Below, piece after piece: positions 16,888 to 25,560 of a stretch of DNA of 64,000 bases (position 1 is its first letter; the number at the start of each line of letters is the position of its first letter). Below the pieces are notes generated by a model. The model saw nothing but the letters and a program-made list of their open reading frames with translations, was not told the origin of the DNA and did not search any database. The position numbers and the translations under genes are program-made. The DNA is from Anaerolineales bacterium HSG25 (GTDB taxonomy: Bacteria; Chloroflexota; Anaerolineae; 4572-78; J111): positions 18,499 through 82,498 of the forward strand of contig JAUCGA010000008.1 in assembly GCA_030377865.1 (NCBI GenBank), given 5' to 3'.

Positions 16888-17728
16888 CGTTATTTACACT
16901 CCCTAAATGACGAGATTTTTGATAAGCGGCCCAGATTGCTTTAGAAATAGTAGTCCTAAAGCCGCCTTTCTCAAGTTGATAAATTGCTTCAACTGTTGTT
17001 CCGCCCGGCGACGAAACCAAGTTACGCAAAACAGTTGGATGTAGTTCGCTTTCACGAGCATAAGCCACCGAGCCTTCAACTGTCTGGTAGACCAGTTTTT
17101 CAGCCACGGGGCGGGTAAAGCCCATATACACTGCTGAATCGATTAGAGCTTCCATAAACATAAATACATAAGCAGGCCCACCACCAGACAAAGCTGTCGC
17201 CATATCCAGATAATCTTCATGATCAACCTGCACCTCTTCCCCCAACGCGGCCAATATCTGTTGGGTCTGTTCTTTTTGGGTGGTCGAGACCATGTCCGTA
17301 CTTGTCCAGACCGACATCCCTTTGCCTATTTGAGCCGGTGTATTGGGCATGACTCGTACAACTCGGTCATGCCGGAGCAGTTGGCTGATGTTACCGATAG
17401 TCGCACCGGCAATAATCGACAAAACTAAGCTATTTTGAGGGAGTTTTCTTTGTAACTCCTCAGCAACTTTTGCCAGTACTTGTGGTTTAATAGATAAAAC
17501 AATAATATCTTGGTTTTCAACTGCCTCAAGATTGTTTCGAGTAATATTGACTTGATATTTTTCAGCTAGACCATCTAGCTGGGTTGAAAATGGATCACTG
17601 GCCGTGATGTTTGCTGGCGGAAGTAGTTTTTTCTGACACAAACCGCTAATCATGGCTGAGGCCATCGCGCCTGCTCCAATAAAACAAAGCTTTGTGTCTT
17701 GTAAAGATGCGTTATTCTGCGTCGTCAC
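16880..17728 (-). CDS. proC: Pyrroline-5-carboxylate reductase
   Basis: A 282-aa enzyme that reduces 1-pyrroline-5-carboxylate to proline with NAD(P)H. It shows the Rossmann start FIGAGAMASAMISGL (residues 15-30), SIKPQ, the conserved VRVMPNTPAQIGKGM segment (about 127-141), and the C-terminal dimer signature with ALSGGGPAYVFMFMEAL and SSPGGTTVEAI. Length fits the family. It overlaps yggS at one end by a single base and yggT at the other by 8 bp. Confidence 0.95.
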   Translation of the reverse strand: MTTQNNASLQDTKLCFIGAGAMASAMISGLCQKKLLPPANITASDPFSTQLDGLAEKYQVNITRNNLEAVENQDIIVLSIKPQVLAKVAEELQRKLPQNSLVLSIIAGATIGNISQLLRHDRVVRVMPNTPAQIGKGMSVWTSTDMVSTTQKEQTQQILAALGEEVQVDHEDYLDMATALSGGGPAYVFMFMEALIDSAVYMGFTRPVAEKLVYQTVEGSVAYARESELHPTVLRNLVSSPGGTTVEAIYQLEKGGFRTTISKAIWAAYQKSRHLGSVNNDG

Positions 17729-18510
17729 TATGTTCGTTCTCCAAATAAAGCTCGACCGACCCGCACAATGGTCGCACCTTCTTCGATTGCTACTTCAAAG
17801 TCGCTGGTCATGCCCATTGATAGGTCATGCCAATTCACCGTCGATAATAGCCACTGTAAATGTTCCTGTAGTTCTACCAACGATTGAAACACAGGTCGTG
17901 CATCCTCCGGGTTATCGCTGTATGGGGCCATAGTCATTAGTCCGGCAATCATTATATGAGGTAAATCAAGTATCTGTTCAACTTGGGCTACAAAGGTGTC
18001 AAGTTGTGTCTCATCTTCTTGCCAGTTATACAACGGAAAACCCGATTTGCTGGCTTCTCCAGAGACATTACATTGTAGTAGAACGGACAAGGCATGACGA
18101 TGCCCCTCACGAACCATAATCCGTTCTATTCGTTGAGCCAGTTTAACACTGTCTAAGGCATGAAGTATGTCCGGTTGAGAGGTTAGGACTGTCGCGACTT
18201 GGCGACTCTGGATGTGACCGATAAAATGCCATATTGCTGGATCAAATTCATAACCATCAATTAAATCGGCAAAGGCGGGAATTTTGGTCTCGATTTCATG
18301 GACTCGGTTTTCGCCAAAGTGACGTAATCCCGCGTTGTATGCTTCCAAGTGAAGCTCAAGCGGATGGGTCTTGGTCACGGCCACGAGGGTAATCTCATCA
18401 GCATTACGTCCCACTCGTTCTGCCGCAGTTTTAATCCGTTGCTGAACTTTAGCTATGTTGAGGCTGAGTTTACTCACTGGCGGTTTTTGTTTTATAGATT
18501 TTCGTTTCAT
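17728..18510 (-). CDS. yggS: PLP homeostasis protein, YggS/PLPBP family
   Basis: A 260-aa cytoplasmic PLP-binding protein of the alanine racemase-like fold, involved in pyridoxal phosphate and amino acid homeostasis rather than catalysis. Visible hallmarks: VAVTKTHPLE with the PLP Lys near residue 46, FGENRVHEIETK, WHFIGHIQSR, CNVSGEASKSGF, MTMAPYSDNPE and SMGMTSDFEVAIEEGATIVRVG. Some 20 extra basic residues precede the usual start. Its first codons overlap the end of pgeF by 4 bp. Confidence 0.93.
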   Translation of the reverse strand: MKRKSIKQKPPVSKLSLNIAKVQQRIKTAAERVGRNADEITLVAVTKTHPLELHLEAYNAGLRHFGENRVHEIETKIPAFADLIDGYEFDPAIWHFIGHIQSRQVATVLTSQPDILHALDSVKLAQRIERIMVREGHRHALSVLLQCNVSGEASKSGFPLYNWQEDETQLDTFVAQVEQILDLPHIMIAGLMTMAPYSDNPEDARPVFQSLVELQEHLQWLLSTVNWHDLSMGMTSDFEVAIEEGATIVRVGRALFGERT

Positions 18511-19319
18511 TCTTTTAGGCCAATTATTACTCCAAACCGTCCCGTGCGCCCATTTTCTGCTCGATGAGAAAAAAACTTGTCCGTATTACAGGCCGTACAC
18601 AGATTCGTATGAATGATTGTTCGTACCCCAGTTTCGATGAGTAGTTGTTGATTTGCTTGCCACATATCAAAATAAGGTCGTTGATTTTTACCATGACGGT
18701 AATCAAATAGCGCATCTGGTCGTTGAAACGTTTGACCCGCCGCGTCTAATACCTCTGTTCCAACTTCGTAACAACATGGCCCAATCGATGGGCCGATAAC
18801 GGCTATGATATTTTTGATTTTAGCCCCAAGTTGCCTCATGGCTCGTACTGTTTCGGTGGCTATGTTTTGCATAGTTCCTCGCCAACCGGCATGGGACAAG
18901 CCGATAATTTTCTGCGTTGGGTCAAAAAATATCAAAGGGGTACAATCAGCAAAACGCATGGCAAGGTACACGTTAGGCTCGTTGGTTACAAGCCCATCTG
19001 CATACCCCATCATGCGTTGCTGGTTTGTGTTATCAATTGTTAAAATATCGGACTTATGTATCAAATGACAAGAGACCGTTTGGGAAGGCGTGATTTGTAA
19101 AGATTGGCAAGCTAACTCAAAGTTATGTTCTACCGTTGCAGGAGTATCGCCGACCGCCTCGCTCATATTTAAGGAGTGAAAGGGTGTTTGACTAATACCG
19201 CCTAAGCGGGTAAAAATTACCTGTTTTAAGTATGGATAACCATCAAACGTTTTGATGCGATAGAAAGGAAGGTTATAGTGTGAGGTCAAATACGCATCAT
19301 TGAGTGTAGTTTGGATCAT
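18507..19319 (-). CDS. pgeF: Peptidoglycan editing factor / purine nucleoside phosphorylase, YfiH (laccase-domain) family
   Basis: A 270-aa YfiH-family protein. Members are described as peptidoglycan editing factors and as zinc-dependent purine nucleoside phosphorylases with adenosine deaminase activity. Conserved zinc ligands are seen in MRFADCTPLIFFD, GLSHAGWRGT and IGPSIGPCCYEVG, with an SCHLIHKSDI stretch before them. First gene of the pgeF-yggS-proC-yggT operon; AAGGA is immediately before the ATG. Confidence 0.9.
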   Translation of the reverse strand: MIQTTLNDAYLTSHYNLPFYRIKTFDGYPYLKQVIFTRLGGISQTPFHSLNMSEAVGDTPATVEHNFELACQSLQITPSQTVSCHLIHKSDILTIDNTNQQRMMGYADGLVTNEPNVYLAMRFADCTPLIFFDPTQKIIGLSHAGWRGTMQNIATETVRAMRQLGAKIKNIIAVIGPSIGPCCYEVGTEVLDAAGQTFQRPDALFDYRHGKNQRPYFDMWQANQQLLIETGVRTIIHTNLCTACNTDKFFSHRAENGRTGRFGVIIGLKE

Positions 19320-19584
19320 TCCTTAATAGTGTTAGCTTATCCTAACTATGATGATTCACACAATAGGACAATTAGCCTGTCATAACAAAACCCATCAAAT
19401 CATTATACCAGAGTTAACCCAATTGTCTACCAAGATAGTTAACGACGATAAGATTTGTTCAGATTTTTTTGTGACATTAATTTAATTTTACACTGTAGGT
19501 TGTATTTTTAGCAAATAGTTAGTTACGTCGTTTATAACCATGAGACCCCAAAGATTGTAAACCTTTAGGGTCTCTGACTTGGTA

Positions 19585-19713
19585 CCCGACACCTTGATTA
19601 GAGAAAAGATTTTTTGACAGGATTAACAGAATTGACAGGATTTTTTGCTTTTAATCTTGTTAATCCTGTCAAATATTATTCTACAATTAGCCCAAGTTAA
19701 ATTTCTTGTCGGG
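19585..19713. repeat. TIR repeat, CCCGACA family, copy 1
   Basis: Bounded by CCCGACA and TGTCGGG, about 129 bp. The core is a long inverted pair: TTTTTTGACAGGATTAACAG ... CTTGTTAATCCTGTCAAATA. Similar elements lie at 42287-42413 and 49701-49822; two diverged copies that keep the core are at 35817-35935 and 51125-51280. The gap 19320-19738 has no gene. Confidence 0.8.
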
Positions 19714-19738
19714 TAATAAGGGGGTCTCTGACACATCT

Positions 19739-20482
19739 TTATTCACTAATAGTAATCGATTCGATAATGTCCCCAATTTGAATCGCCTGTACTACATCCA
19801 TGCCACTTTCAACCTGTCCAAAGACGCTATATTGACCATCCAAAAACGGAGTAGGCTCCAACGTAATGTAAAATTGACTACCACTCGATTCTCGTTTTGG
19901 ATTGACTTGATCGGGCAGGCGAGCCATAGCAATTGCCCCTTTGACATGCTTTAAGGAGAACTCTCCCGGCACGGTGTAACCCGGGCCGCCATTACCAGCG
20001 CCTAGTGGGTCGCCACCTTGAATCACAAAACTCGGTTCCACACGATGGAAAGTCAATCCGTCATAAAAACCATCTTGACTAAGATGGACAAAGTTGTTCA
20101 CATGTTCTGGCGCGGCGCTTGCATCTAGGGAGACCACAATATCACCTTTGTTGGTTTTAATCGTGGCCTGATACAGGTTATTCTTATCAATCGTCATGTT
20201 AGGGCGACTTTGGTAAAAATCTGCCCGCTCTGCGGCAGGAAGATCAGCGACACCACTTGGGGTAAAGGTTTGACCGGAGGCAGATTCTTCTACTGGGGTA
20301 GAGCTAACATCAGGCGTGTTGCCGATGGGGTCGATATCTTCTTCTGATGAATCAGTTTCAGATTCAGACGTGTTATCAATAGGGTCGGGATCGGATACCG
20401 ATTCTGGTTTTACTGTACCACAGCTACTTAGCCCAATGCTGAGGCTAATAATCAGAATTATTAATAGTCGTTTTAAATACAT
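19739..20482 (-). CDS. Lipoprotein cyclophilin-type peptidyl-prolyl isomerase
   Basis: 247 aa from my chosen start. MYLKRLLIILIISLSIGLSS is a signal peptide ending in lipobox Cys21, followed by an acidic Ser/Thr/Asp-rich spacer and a full cyclophilin domain (FHRVEPSFVIQGGDP, GSQFYITLEPTPFLDG, YSVFGQV). It would fold exported proteins at the outer face of the membrane. The open frame extends 60 codons further up, to 20662, but that stretch is a dispersed hairpin and gives no sensible N-terminus, so I exclude it. It is a paralogue of the cytoplasmic enzyme at 1825-2307. Confidence 0.88.
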   Translation of the reverse strand: MYLKRLLIILIISLSIGLSSCGTVKPESVSDPDPIDNTSESETDSSEEDIDPIGNTPDVSSTPVEESASGQTFTPSGVADLPAAERADFYQSRPNMTIDKNNLYQATIKTNKGDIVVSLDASAAPEHVNNFVHLSQDGFYDGLTFHRVEPSFVIQGGDPLGAGNGGPGYTVPGEFSLKHVKGAIAMARLPDQVNPKRESSGSQFYITLEPTPFLDGQYSVFGQVESGMDVVQAIQIGDIIESITISE

Positions 20483-20499
20483 GTTTAATCTACAAATAA

Positions 20500-20556
20500 G
20501 GAGTGCAAAGCTTGCTTTGTCTGATGAGATTGATGGCAAAGTAAGCTTTGCACTCC
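20500..20556. repeat. GGAGTGCAAAGC hairpin
   Basis: An inverted pair GGAGTGCAAAGCTTGCTTTG / CAAAGTAAGCTTTGCACTCC in the leader of the lipoprotein cyclophilin. The same GGAGTGCAAA core is reused in other repeats (16360-16399, 42505-42573, 51028-51084). Confidence 0.6.
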
Positions 20557-20651
20557 TTTTCAATTTTGATGTTTTCTTAAAATAAAAGGTTCTCTGGTAG
20601 ATTCCGTGCAACTCGAAATTGTGTCCTGAATTAGATACTTTGATGGGGCAA

Positions 20652-20682
20652 TCTTCCCGCAAGTTTTAAACTTGCGGGAAGA
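20652..20682. repeat. CTTCCCGCAAGTT hairpin, copy 1
   Basis: Perfect arms TCTTCCCGCAAGTTT / AAACTTGCGGGAAGA. It lies between flanking inverted TTGTGTC and GACACAA and just past the stop of the dehydrogenase gene, where it could also act as a transcript end. A second copy lies at 21884-21914. Confidence 0.7.
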
Positions 20683-20693
20683 TGATGACACAA

Positions 20694-21824
20694 TCATGAC
20701 CTTTGCACGGAAAGCCCTAAAGAGCCAAATAAAATAACCCCTCTAGCAAGGTTGCCATTGAGCATGGCCTGATAAGCTTCGTTAATCTGCGATAAACTAT
20801 ATGTTTGCGAGACGAGCCGATCTAAATCGAGCTTGTTTTGCAGATAAAGTTCACCATACAGAGGGAAATCACGAGCAGGGTGCATACTGCCGTAATAACT
20901 ACCAGTAACAGTTTTTTCTTGCCGCACGATAACCGATCCGGGCAAATTGGTGTTACTACCCATCGGAGCCAAGCCGGTCAAAACGACCAACCCGCCGGGG
21001 CGTACAGCCTCTAAACATAACTCTTGCACTGCGGGTAGGCCAATCGCCTCAAAAGTATAGTCGGCTCCTCGTCCCGCGGTCATAGCTCGGATAGTCGTCA
21101 CTACATCAGCACTAGCCAGCAAAGTGTCTGTTGCCCCAAACGATTCGGCAATGGCTCGTTTCGATTCGTTTTGGTCAATGGCGATAATCTGTTTCGCCCC
21201 AGCCAACTTGGCTCCCATGATGATGCTTAGGCCAACACCGCCCGCGCCAAAAACGGCTACACTACTACCCGGCTTGACCTGCGCGGTGTTGATAACCGCG
21301 CCCACGCCAGTGGTCACGGCACACCCAATCAAGGCCGCAATCGGCAGGGGGATTCGTTTGTCGAGGGGAATACAACATTCTTGGGGCACAACCGTATACT
21401 CCGCAAAACAAGCGGTGGCACTGTAATGGTAAACAGGTTGCCCATTTTCTGATAGTCGGGTCGTGCCGTCCATCATTGTGCCATCCCATATCGGGTCGAT
21501 GTATGTGTCGCACAAACTCGGACGGTCATGCACGCAGTAAAAGCAGGTTCCGCAATTGGGAGCCCAATTTAGAGCCACATGGTCGCCGGGCTGAATGGTG
21601 GTTACACCATCACCAACCACCTCGACGATACCCGCCCCCTCATGACCAGCCACAACAGGCAAGTTATGAGCCGTCGCTCCGGTTGCCAGATGCCAGTCGC
21701 TATGGCAAACACCCGCGGCCGCGACCTTAACCAACACCTCTCCTGTTTGAGGCGGGGCGAGGTCTAACTGTTTTAGTTCAAAATGGCGATTTGGTTCATA
21801 TAAAACTGCGGCGGTAATTTTCAT
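20694..21824 (-). CDS. Zinc-dependent alcohol dehydrogenase (class III-like MDR family)
   Basis: A 376-aa medium-chain dehydrogenase that would interconvert an alcohol and aldehyde with NAD(P). Catalytic zinc ligands: CHSDWH (Cys near 40) and GHEGAG (His near 61). The structural zinc site CGTCFYCVHDRPSLC is intact. Rossmann motif VFGAGGVGLSIIMGAKLAGA lies near 190-210 with the following acidic IAIDQN, which favours NAD. The overall spacing matches class III or NDMA-type enzymes. Substrate is unknown. The gene stands alone between two hairpin repeats. Confidence 0.9.
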   Translation of the reverse strand: MKITAAVLYEPNRHFELKQLDLAPPQTGEVLVKVAAAGVCHSDWHLATGATAHNLPVVAGHEGAGIVEVVGDGVTTIQPGDHVALNWAPNCGTCFYCVHDRPSLCDTYIDPIWDGTMMDGTTRLSENGQPVYHYSATACFAEYTVVPQECCIPLDKRIPLPIAALIGCAVTTGVGAVINTAQVKPGSSVAVFGAGGVGLSIIMGAKLAGAKQIIAIDQNESKRAIAESFGATDTLLASADVVTTIRAMTAGRGADYTFEAIGLPAVQELCLEAVRPGGLVVLTGLAPMGSNTNLPGSVIVRQEKTVTGSYYGSMHPARDFPLYGELYLQNKLDLDRLVSQTYSLSQINEAYQAMLNGNLARGVILFGSLGLSVQRS

Positions 21825-21883
21825 TGAGATGGGTTTTATCCTTACTACAGTCTTTCAGATAATGATTTTCAATTCAAGACCAA

Positions 21884-21914
21884 CCTTCCCGCAAGTTTTG
21901 AACTTGCGGGAAGG
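21884..21914. repeat. CTTCCCGCAAGTT hairpin, copy 2
   Basis: CCTTCCCGCAAGTTT / GAACTTGCGGGAAGG. It lies between TTTCAGATAATGATTTTC and GAAAATGTTTATCTGAA, which are themselves inverted, so the whole unit 21852-21939 is a nested palindrome. Confidence 0.7.
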
Positions 21915-21997
21915 TGACAACTGAAAATGTTTATCTGAACATCTATAGTTTCGGTGGGTGAACTATATCACAAACTGATTATCCAAGCAAAGCAATC

Positions 21998-23239
21998 TTA
22001 ATGCAACAACCCCATTACCTTGTCCAAAATAATTTCAGCCACGGAACGTTTACTCATCAAAGGCAGTTCTTCTTTTTTACCATCTGCCATCAGCAAGGTG
22101 ACGCGGTTGGTATCGACTCCAAAACCAGCATCGGAGGCGCTAATGTTGTTGGCCGCAATCATGTCCAGATTTTTACGTTTTAGTTTGCCTTCAGCGTTTG
22201 TCAGCAGATTCTCACTCTCGGCGGCAAAACCAATCGTTACCTTAGGACAAACAACATCACCATTTTGAGCCATTTGGTTTTTATAGGTCGCCACATCGGC
22301 CAAAATATCGGGGGTACGAACAAGGTCAATACTCATGCCGATACTGCTGTCAGCCTTCTTTTTAATCTTCTGCTCGGCTACTGTCGCTGGACGGAAATCG
22401 GCGACCGCGGCAGACATAATCAACACATCGGCCAATCGAACCACGTCCATGACCGCGTCTCGCATCTGTTGCGCCGAATCGACGGGAATCAGGGCAACCC
22501 CAATCGGCACAGATAACGAAGCGGTGCTGATGAGCGTGACCTTAGCCCCACGGTCACGAGCGGCATGGGCAATGGCATATCCCATTTTCCCCGTCGAATG
22601 GTTGCTGATAAAACGCACCGGATCGATAGTTTCTCGCGTGCCACCTGCCGTAACCACCAGATTACAGCCCGCTAAATCACCCGCTTGAGCCAAACGCAAC
22701 CGAGCCATGTCGAGAATCTCTTCTGGCTCGACCATGCGCCCTCGTCCCACCGCGCCGGAGGCTAATCGTCCCTCAGCCGGGCCTGCTAGGGTTACGCCCC
22801 ATTGCTCTAGTTTAGCCATGTTGGACTGCGTGGCTGGATGTTGCCACATGTCGGTTTCCATAGCCGGAGCGACCAATATCGGGGCAGGGGTGGCGAGGGC
22901 AATCGTGGTCAACAAATTGTCAGCCAGACCGTTTGCCAACTTGGCTAAGGTGTTGGTCGTGGCGGGTGCGATAATCAACAAATCGGCTTGGTCAGCTAGG
23001 GAGATATGGGGAATATTTTCGCCGTCGGGAATATCGAATATATCATGATAGATACGACGATGGGTCAAGGCTTGAAATGTCAGTGGGGTGATAAACTGTT
23101 GTGCCGCCTCGGTCATGACCACATCAACCGTCGCCCCAGCTTGCACCAATCGACTACAGAGTGTGGCCGCTTTGTAGGCCGCAATACCGCCGGTTATACC
23201 AAGTATTATATGTTTATGAGCTAAAATATCTGCCATCAT
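21998..23239 (-). CDS. coaBC: Bifunctional phosphopantothenoylcysteine decarboxylase / phosphopantothenate-cysteine ligase
   Basis: A coenzyme A biosynthesis enzyme of about 413 aa. The N-terminal flavin-dependent CoaC half shows GITGGIAAYKA, the catalytic HISL and APATTNTLAKLANGLADNL. The CoaB half begins with VTAGGTRETIDPVRFISNHS and STGKMG, with a Lys-rich stretch at KIKKKADSS. The CoaC substrate-binding motif usually written PAMN reads PAME here. A TTG six codons upstream is possible, but ATGATG at 23234-23239 follows GAGAG, so I start there. Confidence 0.92.
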   Translation of the reverse strand: MMADILAHKHIILGITGGIAAYKAATLCSRLVQAGATVDVVMTEAAQQFITPLTFQALTHRRIYHDIFDIPDGENIPHISLADQADLLIIAPATTNTLAKLANGLADNLLTTIALATPAPILVAPAMETDMWQHPATQSNMAKLEQWGVTLAGPAEGRLASGAVGRGRMVEPEEILDMARLRLAQAGDLAGCNLVVTAGGTRETIDPVRFISNHSTGKMGYAIAHAARDRGAKVTLISTASLSVPIGVALIPVDSAQQMRDAVMDVVRLADVLIMSAAVADFRPATVAEQKIKKKADSSIGMSIDLVRTPDILADVATYKNQMAQNGDVVCPKVTIGFAAESENLLTNAEGKLKRKNLDMIAANNISASDAGFGVDTNRVTLLMADGKKEELPLMSKRSVAEIILDKVMGLLH

Positions 23240-23256
23240 TGCTCTCTTTCTCGTCA

Positions 23257-23304
23257 ATAAATAGACAAAAAAACCTCGGCAAAGGCTCTTTTTGTCTGTT
23301 TATT
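23257..23304 (-). terminator. Possible terminator after upp / leader hairpin of coaBC
   Basis: AATAAATAGACAAAAA and TTTTTGTCTGTTTATT form a 16-bp stem with one mismatch. On the minus strand a T-run lies within the second arm. It lies between upp and coaBC, so it either ends the upp transcript or folds in the coaBC leader. Confidence 0.45.
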
Positions 23305-23320
23305 GTTATCAGATCAATAT

Positions 23321-23386
23321 TTCTCGTAGAGGCGGAGACGCAGAGAAAACTCAATAACTCTGCGCCTCCGCGCTTTCGCGGAAAAT
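23321..23386. repeat. GCGGAGACGCAGAG hairpin, copy 1
   Basis: GGCGGAGACGCAGAG pairs with CTCTGCGCCTCCGC around a short A-rich loop. A longer, better paired copy is at 42745-42812. Region 23305-23484 otherwise has no gene. Confidence 0.65.
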
Positions 23387-23484
23387 ACTATTTTTTAATG
23401 TAATGAGGTTGTGCGTGTCCTGTTTTTTGATTGCAGTAGACGAATATTCGCAGATTTGTTATTCGCAAATTCGCAAATTCACAC

Positions 23485-24111
23485 TCAAGCCGTACCAAAT
23501 TGACGGTCGCCGGCATCGCCCAAACCGGGGACGATGTAACCGACATCGTTCAACTTTTCGTCAATCATACCAACATAAATATCAACATCAGGATGAGCTT
23601 CGCGAAGGGCATTTACTCCCTCTGGCGCGGCGATAATTCCCATAAATTTAATGCGCTCTGCCCCCCATTTTTTCAGAATGTCAATTGTGGCCGCGGCAGA
23701 ACCGCCAGTAGCCAGCATGGGGTCTAACACAATGCAGACCTTTACCGTTGGAGCAACTGGTAATTTATTGTAATATTCGACCGGTTGCAGAGTACTTTCA
23801 TCTCGGAACAGGCCAATGTGCCACACTTCACTACCGGGCATCATCTCCCATACCCCTTCAACCATACCCAATCCGGCCCGTAAAACTGGAACTAGACCGA
23901 TTTTTTCATGCAACAGATGCCCTTCGGTAAGTGCCAAAGGAGTCTCGACCTCAGTCGTTTCTAAGGCCAAATCTTGCGTGGCTTCGTAGGCCAACATAAT
24001 CGAAATTTCTCTCACTAGCTCTCGAAATTTCTTTGGTTTTGTACTCTTGTTACGTAAAATCGTTAATTTATGCTTAACTAACGGATGTTGTGATTCATAT
24101 ACATTTGCCAT
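23485..24111 (-). CDS. upp: Uracil phosphoribosyltransferase
   Basis: A 208-aa pyrimidine salvage enzyme that converts uracil and PRPP to UMP. The PRPP-binding loop [15 protein letters not shown] (about 128-142) and C-terminal uracil-binding [16 protein letters not shown] are intact, as are [12 protein letters not shown] at the start and [13 protein letters not shown] in the middle. Length is standard. No uracil permease gene is adjacent. Confidence 0.96.
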   Translation of the reverse strand: MANVYESQHPLVKHKLTILRNKSTKPKKFRELVREISIMLAYEATQDLALETTEVETPLALTEGHLLHEKIGLVPVLRAGLGMVEGVWEMMPGSEVWHIGLFRDESTLQPVEYYNKLPVAPTVKVCIVLDPMLATGGSAAATIDILKKWGAERIKFMGIIAAPEGVNALREAHPDVDIYVGMIDEKLNDVGYIVPGLGDAGDRQFGTA

Positions 24112-24326
24112 GATGTCTCTCCAGATTAAGATAATGTAGGTAGTTAGACTAACTCGTTACCCATTATAAAATGAGTAACCCTAAATGACAAAGCTACAAA
24201 GAAAATAAAAATAACTGTGATGGTCAAGATGATGTTGAAATGATAAACTTCTGATGAAAATGGGCTTATTCAATTGTGCTGTATCAATAGTAAGCATGTT
24301 TGCCAAATCGACGATTAGCCGTATCA

Positions 24327-24370
24327 TAAAAAAAGAGACACAGGTTTTCGTCTGCGTCTGCTTTATCTTT
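24327..24370 (-). terminator. Probable terminator of the coiled-coil protein gene
   Basis: On the minus strand an imperfect stem with AAAGCAGACGCAG and CTGTGTCTCTTT ends in seven T residues, about 40 bases after the stop of the gene that ends at 24406. The gap 24112-24405 also holds a fragment of the GTGGTCA-end repeat at 24216-24241. Confidence 0.5.
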
Positions 24371-24405
24371 TAAGTTGTGCCAAGGCGTGAGGTTTCACTT
24401 CGCGC

Positions 24406-24720
24406 CTATTTTTTAGGGGGCCGACCCCGTCGTTTGGTCGGTGGGAGCGGCGGTAAACTGGCATGCTTCTCTAACCTGTCGAGCCGTCGGTTGACATGCG
24501 TCATCTGCCGATTGATCTCATCAACCGCTAGTTTGAGGTTGGCCCAACTGACATTGTTGCTGTCGATGCCGTTTTGCATAGCCGTGCGCCGTTGTTGATT
24601 GGCTTGCAACGCCTCCTCTAGCCGAACCAGATGTTGCAGAAGTTGCCCGATGGCCCGCTCTTCGGTCAGCGATTCGGTTTTCCATGCTTTGAGTAGCTCT
24701 TTGGGGCTGTCGATACTCAT
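24406..24720 (-). CDS. Small coiled-coil protein with basic tail
   Basis: 104 aa from MSIDSPKELL. A heptad-rich helical body (IGQLLQHLVRLEEALQ ... AVDEINRQMTHVNRRLDRLE) ends with PPTKRRGRPPKK, which resembles an AT-hook. Function unknown; DNA association is only suggested by the tail. The longer frame to 24756 is rejected because GGAGG sits at the right distance before 24720. It is divergent from the XRE regulator at 24841 across a perfect palindrome, which suggests shared regulation. Confidence 0.7.
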   Translation of the reverse strand: MSIDSPKELLKAWKTESLTEERAIGQLLQHLVRLEEALQANQQRRTAMQNGIDSNNVSWANLKLAVDEINRQMTHVNRRLDRLEKHASLPPLPPTKRRGRPPKK

Positions 24721-24753
24721 GATGTGCCTCCTTTTTGAGATTGGTTTAATTAG

Positions 24754-24781
24754 CAAACTAGGAGTTATAACTCCTAGTTTG
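24754..24781. promoter_or_regulatory. Perfect 28-bp palindrome, candidate operator
   Basis: CAAACTAGGAGTTA followed directly by TAACTCCTAGTTTG, a perfect dyad with no loop. It sits between the start codons of two divergent genes, one of them an XRE-type repressor, a usual position for an autoregulatory operator. It has no T-run. Confidence 0.5.
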
Positions 24782-24840
24782 AATTAGGGGATTGTAGACC
24801 ATAGGCAGGCGTTTGTCAAACCTGTTTATCTATTTTTGTT

Positions 24841-25053
24841 ATGGAACGATTTGGCGAAAAGTTAAAGGCTTTGCGAAAACAGCATAACCTATCACAGATG
24901 GCTATTGGGAAAATACTTGAGGTCGATTACAGTTATATTGGTAAAATGGAACGAGGCGAAAATATCCCCAATGCAACCATGCTCCTCAAAATAGCAGGCT
25001 ATTTTCAAGTATCGCTCGACCAGTTGATGTGGGATCATTTGGAGTTGGATTAG
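24841..25053 (+). CDS. XRE-family helix-turn-helix regulator
   Basis: A 70-aa single-domain Cro/CI-type DNA-binding protein: FGEKLKALRKQHNLSQMAIG (helices 1-2), then VDYSYIGKMERGENIPNATM (recognition helix region) and the closing LLKIAGYFQVSLDQLMW. Such small proteins repress their own promoters or accompany toxin-antitoxin or phage modules. No clear ribosome binding site precedes the ATG, so it may be translated from a leaderless mRNA. A truncated relative follows eight bases after its stop, then remnants of a VapBC pair. Confidence 0.85.
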   Translation: MERFGEKLKALRKQHNLSQMAIGKILEVDYSYIGKMERGENIPNATMLLKIAGYFQVSLDQLMWDHLELD

Positions 25054-25060
25054 TCTTAAT

Positions 25061-25219
25061 ATGAAACGATTCGGTGAAAAATTACGGACAGTCCGCAAAC
25101 AACAAGGGATGACCCAAAAACAACTTGGCGACCTACTAGAGCAACATTTTCAAGAGGCGATCAATAAAACAAAGCAGGTTGAAATATCGAAACAGAAACA
25201 AAAAGGAGCTAAAAAATGA
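25061..25219 (+). pseudogene. Truncated duplicate of the XRE regulator
   Basis: A 52-codon frame. The first 27 residues (MKRFGEKLRTVRKQQGMTQK and LGDLLE) parallel the start of the preceding regulator, then the sequence switches abruptly to QHFQEAINKTKQVEISKQKQ KGAKK, with no recognition helix. It looks like a deletion that joined an HTH gene to another coding tail. The next frame starts at 25216 and overlaps its stop. Confidence 0.6.
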
Positions 25220-25498
25220 AGCAAAGAATGTACATGTTTGAGCTACCCGATCCGATGTCCCAACAACTTCAGGCCAAAGGCATTTCTCTGCAACAATTAA
25301 TAAAAACTTATTCTCCAATGGTTAAAACTTTATCTTGATGACCAATCAAAGGTAAACATCACGATCACAGAGTCTGATCTGGTTACAGAATCACTAGAAC
25401 GCCCCCGTCCTCGTTTTGGGAGTGGCAAACATCTCAATATTGTCATGGCCGATGATTTTGATGAACCATTAGAAGATTTCGCGGAATATATGGTATGA
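25216..25498 (+). pseudogene. VapB-like (DUF2281-type) antitoxin remnant, frameshifted
   Basis: Frame 1 gives MKQRMYMFELPDPMSQQLQA ending in a stop at 25338. From about 25322 the next frame continues as LKLYLDDQSKVNITI and on to RPRPRFGSGKHLNIV and DDFDEPLEDFAEYM, stopping at 25498. That last stretch is the typical C-terminus of DUF2281-type antitoxins of PIN toxins. A one- or two-base shift therefore splits the gene, unless it is a sequencing error. The stop overlaps the start of the PIN remnant by ATGA, as in an intact operon. Confidence 0.65.
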
Positions 25499-25560
25499 AA
25501 ATTCTACTTGACACGCATGCTTTGATATGGTTTATCAAGGGAGATCGTCGTCTTAGCTCT
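25495..25560 (+). pseudogene. PIN-domain (VapC-like) toxin remnant
   Basis: MKILLDTHALIWFIKGDRRL SS is the start of a PIN ribonuclease toxin with the first catalytic Asp (LDTHALIW). Homology stops at about codon 22 and the open frame runs on to 25740 in unrelated sequence that overlaps the next gene, so the nuclease core is lost and the toxin should be dead. Confidence 0.65.

Noticed and set aside
20483..20662. 60-residue extension of the lipoprotein cyclophilin
   Set aside because: It precedes a perfect lipoprotein signal peptide and is made from a repeat hairpin.
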